From: Anaerolineaceae bacterium
GTDB lineage: Bacteria; Chloroflexota; Anaerolineae; Anaerolineales; Anaerolineaceae
Direction of reading: 5' to 3'
Length of the DNA stretch: 35,854 bases
Assembly (NCBI GenBank): GCA_002702705.1
Contig: PABH01000058.1
Coordinates: 1-35,854 of the forward strand
Shown: one piece after another, positions 32,264 through 35,854 of the stretch
Layout of the letters: every line of letters starts with the position of its first letter
Position numbering within the stretch: the first letter of the stretch is position 1
Position numbers and translations under genes: made by a program
Notes under the pieces: model-generated
The model's database searches: none
Seen by the model: only the letters and a program-made list of their open reading frames with translations
What the model was told of the DNA's origin: nothing

Positions 32264-34012
32264 TCAGTGTTTCTCAAAAAACTTGTATCCGTTTTTGGTT
32301 TCACCTTTAATTTGATACATAGCCTGATCTGCTTGTTGAATTAATGTCTCGATTTTTTCGCCATGGTCGGAATATAAACTGATGCCAAGACTGGTTGAGA
32401 TTTGTACTGTTCCAGCTTCGAGTTGGAAGGGTTCTGAAAGGTTATTTATGATTTTTTCTGCAACAAGCGCAGCATCCTGTTTTTTGTGAATCACTTCAAG
32501 CACGATAATAAACTCATCACCACCCACTCTTGCCACCAAATCGCTTTGGCGAACAAAGGTCATTAATTTTTGACCAACTAATTTCAGTAATTGATCTCCC
32601 TGTTCATGCCCAAAGGAATCGTTTACCTGTTTGAAACCATCTAAATCCATAAAAAAGACAGCCAGCATATGTTGTTCACGGTCAGCATTAAACATTGCTT
32701 TTTCAAGATAGGCATATAAATGTGTGCGATTTGGCAAACCGGTTAGGGGGTCGTACATTGCCATAAAGCGGAGTTGTTCTTCAACTTTTTTTCTTTCCGA
32801 AATGTCTCGTGAAACACTTTGGAAATAAAGCGGTTCACCAAGCTCATTCAACACCCTTGTAAAAGAAATCTCAACGGGAAACGTGCTTCCATCACTTTTA
32901 CACATCGTATATTCAAAAACGGGTAAATCTGTTCCGGAAACCAATTTTTCTAAAGATTGATAAGCCAGTTTTTTTTCTTCATCAGCAACCATTTCCTGAA
33001 TATTCATTCTTGAAATTTCGCTTGGGGAATAGCCATACATGGATAATGCACGTTGGTTCGCTTTTAGTATTTTCCCATCTAAGCCGATCAAAAATACGGC
33101 ATCATTACTTTGGTTAAATAAAGCTTGATAACGGAATTCGATTTCTCGCAGCGCATACGTTCGTTCCTGGATCGAATTTACCATTTGGTTAAATGCGGTT
33201 CCAATGACACCAAACTCATCAACACTAGAAATTTTTACCCGCTCATCCCAATGTCCAGCTTGAATTCTTGCGGAAGCACGAGTTAGATCAGAAACGTTAC
33301 CAGAAAGCACTTTTCTGAAAACCAACAGAATAACACCTACTAAAACAAAGCCCAATAGATTTGCCAGGATGAGAAACAAAATCACGGATTGCTGGGTATC
33401 TTTTGCCTTTTCTTGAGCAAAAATCACCTCATTTTGTGTCATTAATATTAAACGGGTGAATAGTGGTTTGATAGATTCAGCCAATATATCCAAATTTTCA
33501 CGTTTTGCTTTGATGTTTTCCGTTTGATCTGTCGTGGAATCTGCAGCTAATTGCACAGCACTTTCTAATTCAGATGCATACTTACTCAGTTCTGACAAAA
33601 ATTGTTGCAATAAAGCATTATGGCTTTTTAGATTATCACTGGCATCCGGTGCAGTTGTTAAGCGGCGAAGGGCTGCACCGGTACGGATAATATCTGATAA
33701 TTTTTCACCTGCGGGTAGGGCGTAGTGCTCTTTTGCTTCCGTGAATCCAATGGATGGAAATTGTGAAAAGAAGCGGTATTCATAATTACGCATGCTTTCC
33801 CAATCCCGACTCATTTCTAAGGAAAGTCTTTGTGTATCCAGGCTTGCAAGAGCAGATTCGGCGGATTTCCCAATCACCCTAAAAGCTGAAATGGATACAA
33901 TACTTTGAATTCCACTGATAAAAAGCAATAATAAAAAAACAGCGCCAAATTTTTCGGTTATTTTTCTGGAGTTCCACCAATAGGAGATTAGATTTTTACT
34001 CTGATGTTTCAT
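32264..34012 (-). CDS. Membrane diguanylate cyclase: sensor-HAMP-PAS-GGDEF
   Basis: The protein has 582 residues. A first membrane helix (21-43) is followed by a periplasmic-type helical sensor (about 45-207), a second helix (209-232), HAMP (232-285), PAS (about 292-405, with SRDISERKKVEEQL) and a GGDEF domain (about 415-578). The active site is RVGGDEF (497-501), and the inhibitory site RxxD is R488-D491, exactly five residues before GGDEF. It should make cyclic di-GMP and be feedback-inhibited. It lies 21 bases downstream of a sugar-type binding lipoprotein on the same strand, so the outer domain probably reads that protein. No EAL domain is present. Confidence 0.93.
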   Translation of the reverse strand: MKHQSKNLISYWWNSRKITEKFGAVFLLLLFISGIQSIVSISAFRVIGKSAESALASLDTQRLSLEMSRDWESMRNYEYRFFSQFPSIGFTEAKEHYALPAGEKLSDIIRTGAALRRLTTAPDASDNLKSHNALLQQFLSELSKYASELESAVQLAADSTTDQTENIKAKRENLDILAESIKPLFTRLILMTQNEVIFAQEKAKDTQQSVILFLILANLLGFVLVGVILLVFRKVLSGNVSDLTRASARIQAGHWDERVKISSVDEFGVIGTAFNQMVNSIQERTYALREIEFRYQALFNQSNDAVFLIGLDGKILKANQRALSMYGYSPSEISRMNIQEMVADEEKKLAYQSLEKLVSGTDLPVFEYTMCKSDGSTFPVEISFTRVLNELGEPLYFQSVSRDISERKKVEEQLRFMAMYDPLTGLPNRTHLYAYLEKAMFNADREQHMLAVFFMDLDGFKQVNDSFGHEQGDQLLKLVGQKLMTFVRQSDLVARVGGDEFIIVLEVIHKKQDAALVAEKIINNLSEPFQLEAGTVQISTSLGISLYSDHGEKIETLIQQADQAMYQIKGETKNGYKFFEKH

Positions 34013-34033
34013 ATGATGAAAAAACTTTTAAAG

Positions 34034-35401
34034 TTATGGTAGTAATAAAAGTTCATTTTGTAATAACTCGGCTGAGTCTTTAGGTGAAATCTCATTATAC
34101 ACTACACGGTCAATCGCCCGAATTAAAGCCATTCCGGGTTTGTCTGATGAGTGTTGGTAATAATCCACTTCATAGGTATCAAATGTATCGATAAAACATT
34201 TCATCCATGAATCCCGATTGATAATTGTTTCGTATTCCGGAGATTGTAGAAAAGCGGTTCGGGGTTGTAAAATTCCAACGTTTTCAAACCACCACAATGG
34301 CTGTTCAGCTTCGCCCTTTTTTCCAAGCATAAACGCTAAAAATTCTTGAGCTAACTGGCTCTTCTCGTCATCTAAGTTGGCGTTCACAACCCACCCAAAA
34401 GAGTACATAATATTTTGGTAAGTTTCCGGATCATCAGGGTTAACTACTGGATGAGGAGCGACGCCAAAACGTGTTTCTGGCTGCAGAGCAGATGGAAACC
34501 ATGGTCCAGCTGTGACCATCGCTGTGCGGTTATTAGAAAAATCTGCAAACCAATCTTTAATAAAATATGGGTCATAAATTCGATAGGTATGGGTAAAATC
34601 ATAAAAGAGTTGGAGTGAATTGTAAAAGGCCTCTGTTTCGACTGACGGTTTGACATTTATATAGATATCATTCTGCCCATACTGGCGCAATATTGGGTAA
34701 AAATTTTGGATGTACCATTGAGGAGAAGGATAATTTGCAAAAAAGCCGAATTGATAACCAAGGCGTGAGGGTTCATCTGTTATTTCGTCTCGTTGGGTAA
34801 TTTGCTCACCGATTCTGGCAATTTCCTGCCAACTGGTAGGTTTTTCAGAGTCAAGATAGGGAATGCCCACTTCATCAAAAACATCTAGATTATAAAACAA
34901 ACAAAGCGTCGTCAGCTCATTTAATAGGCCGTATATTTTTCCGTCGCGCACAAAAACGCTCAAGCTGTTTGGTGGGTAATCGTTAAGCAAATCATCAACG
35001 GAAGCGTAACCAAATATTGCTGGATCAAGCGGTGCAAGAAGTCCTGCCTCAATGTATTTTTCTTCAGTGAAATTAAAACTTGCCATCGCCCATATATCCG
35101 GTCCACCACCGCTAGAAACTTCTGCCAGCAAACGGGTATCAAACGAAACCACCTCACCGGAATAAGGAATGGTGACATATTCAATGGTTACACTGGGATG
35201 GCTTGCTTCAAATTCCGGTATCCACTTTTTTTGAATGCCTTCATTAAACGATGGAAATTCATGTGTCCACACTACCAATTTTTTTTGTTGAGAATCATCT
35301 ATGGTCGTGTCGATTTTTTCATCGGTTTGGTTTGGATTGGAACAACCAGATAATATTAAAACCAAACAGAAAACCACCAACCGTTGTAAAAAATATTTCA
35401 T
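34034..35401 (-). CDS. Extracellular solute-binding lipoprotein (ABC family 1 type)
   Basis: This 455-residue protein has a lipoprotein signal with lipobox LSGC (C20). It has the fold of family-1 sugar-binding proteins: KLVVWTHEFPSFNEGIQKKWIPEFEASHPSVTIEYVTIPY, GGGPDIWAMASFNF, IYGLLNELTTLCLFYN, TSWQEIARIGEQIT and MVTAGPWFPSAL. It probably binds a sugar or oligosaccharide on the outside of the cell. No ABC permease or ATPase gene is nearby; instead a diguanylate cyclase follows after 21 bases, so a sensing rather than an uptake role is likely. The start ATG has GGAAGGAT upstream. The long linker after C20 includes Asp/Thr-rich spacers. Confidence 0.9.
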   Translation of the reverse strand: MKYFLQRLVVFCLVLILSGCSNPNQTDEKIDTTIDDSQQKKLVVWTHEFPSFNEGIQKKWIPEFEASHPSVTIEYVTIPYSGEVVSFDTRLLAEVSSGGGPDIWAMASFNFTEEKYIEAGLLAPLDPAIFGYASVDDLLNDYPPNSLSVFVRDGKIYGLLNELTTLCLFYNLDVFDEVGIPYLDSEKPTSWQEIARIGEQITQRDEITDEPSRLGYQFGFFANYPSPQWYIQNFYPILRQYGQNDIYINVKPSVETEAFYNSLQLFYDFTHTYRIYDPYFIKDWFADFSNNRTAMVTAGPWFPSALQPETRFGVAPHPVVNPDDPETYQNIMYSFGWVVNANLDDEKSQLAQEFLAFMLGKKGEAEQPLWWFENVGILQPRTAFLQSPEYETIINRDSWMKCFIDTFDTYEVDYYQHSSDKPGMALIRAIDRVVYNEISPKDSAELLQNELLLLP

Positions 35402-35451
35402 AAGAATCCTTCCAGCAAATGCACGATCAAAACATCGATAACGGTTTTTAC

Positions 35452-35475
35452 ATTATAGACTTATTATAGATAAGT
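35452..35475 (-). promoter_or_regulatory. Two TATAAT elements and a small dyad before the binding-protein gene
   Basis: On the minus strand TATAAT occurs at 35468-35463 and 35457-35452. The first lies inside the dyad ACTTAT-n5-ATAAGT (35459-35475). No good -35 is seen, so an activator or repressor site is possible. Confidence 0.35.
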
Positions 35476-35537
35476 TTTTCTTTGCATTTTCTTATGGAGG
35501 ACTAAATTTGAAGAATTTATACGAATTTTATTTTGAT

Positions 35538-35854
35538 TTAAATTTCAGATGGATTGGATAAGGGCGAAACTTTTTTCATTCGCCGATCTTTGATTGCAAA
35601 TGGGGCATAAAAGAGAAAGATAAATATGGCTGCCAATAATTCAATGATAAGAATATAATATGGCCAGGGAGGCAAGACATCCAACAGGCTGGCTGTTTCC
35701 GGTTTATGGGCAATGAATAAATAATTGCTGCCGATGATCTGGTTTAGGATAAATACAAATACCAAATAAAGGTTTCCGTAAATAGCAACCTGTTTGACAG
35801 ATTTAATGGTAGGACGGCATCCTTCTACCAGGGTCATATACACAGCAGATAAAA
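35538..35854 (-). CDS. TIGR02206/YwaF-like membrane protein, partial at the right edge
   Basis: At least 105 residues of the C-terminal part of a multi-pass membrane protein, still open at the window edge (a GTG at 35843 is only an internal codon). The stretch GSNYLFIAHKPETASLLDVLPPWPYYILIIELLAAIFIFLFYAPF closely matches the last helices of the YwaF/TIGR02206 membrane-protein family, whose function is unknown. Two hydrophobic helices and a basic tail (KDRRMKKV) are visible. It lies 136 bases upstream of the solute-binding lipoprotein gene on the same strand, with a separate promoter region between them. Confidence 0.8.
   Translation of the reverse strand, partial: LSAVYMTLVEGCRPTIKSVKQVAIYGNLYLVFVFILNQIIGSNYLFIAHKPETASLLDVLPPWPYYILIIELLAAIFIFLFYAPFAIKDRRMKKVSPLSNPSEI

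Noticed and set aside
1-35854. CRISPR arrays, tRNA and rRNA genes
   Set aside because: No regularly spaced repeats with unique spacers, no tRNA cloverleaf anchors and no rRNA-like conserved stretches were seen by eye; a tRNA or covariance scan would settle it.

Overview
The window is 35.9 kb of moderate-to-low GC bacterial DNA with about 30 genes, most preceded by good Shine-Dalgarno sites. No rRNA, tRNA or CRISPR array was seen. The mix of families (CHAT/STAND and NBR1-Ig-like domains, PocR-type regulator, DUF190-CBS protein, GH63-like glycosidase beside GT20 and GT4 enzymes, TIGR02206-type membrane protein, sulfide:quinone oxidoreductase with DsrE) best fits an Anaerolineae-like member of Chloroflexota. 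This is inference from gene content; no marker gene is present. Left edge (1-2.7 kb): on the minus strand a 67-residue ComX-like peptide gene is followed by a ComQ-like prenyl-synthase-fold gene and the start of a membrane-protein gene. The last may be broken by an insertion sequence with IS21-like ends. Divergently there is a membrane-anchored DsbA-like oxidoreductase and a secreted eight-cysteine peptide whose signal sequence is shifted by one base in an A7 run. 2.7-7.2 kb: a GT-C membrane glycosyltransferase, a gene graveyard (aldehyde dehydrogenase fragment joined to an NBR1-Ig-like fragment), and a DUF190 plus four-CBS regulator. 7.4-10.5 kb: an envelope O-acylation operon made of a lipoprotein, an unlisted 45-residue membrane peptide, an MBOAT acyltransferase and an SGNH-type partner. 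10.7-12.1 kb: a PadR regulator coupled to an alpha/beta hydrolase, with a palindromic operator. 12.2-15.25 kb: a sulfur module consisting of a HTH-PocR regulator, a sulfide:quinone oxidoreductase, a TusE-type DsrC-like protein with one terminal cysteine, and DsrE2-like sulfurtransferase, closed by a terminator. 15.3-20.7 kb (minus): a compatible-solute operon with a GH63-like glycosidase, a GT20 OtsA-like synthase, a GT4 transferase and an OtsB-like phosphatase. 20.9-30.2 kb (minus): the most striking region is a six-gene operon: an LCAT-like lipase, a small membrane protein, a CHAT-STAND-transmembrane protein of 1208 residues, a FecR-like lipoprotein, a C25/caspase-fold protease-like protein and a papain-like protease. 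It has its own promoter and looks like an undescribed membrane-associated signalling, cell-death or defence cascade with lipolytic and proteolytic effectors. 30.6-35.9 kb: a membrane-fused sulfite-oxidase-fold molybdoenzyme, then on the minus strand a TIGR02206-like membrane protein cut by the window edge, an orphan sugar-type binding lipoprotein and a HAMP-PAS-GGDEF diguanylate cyclase that probably reads it.
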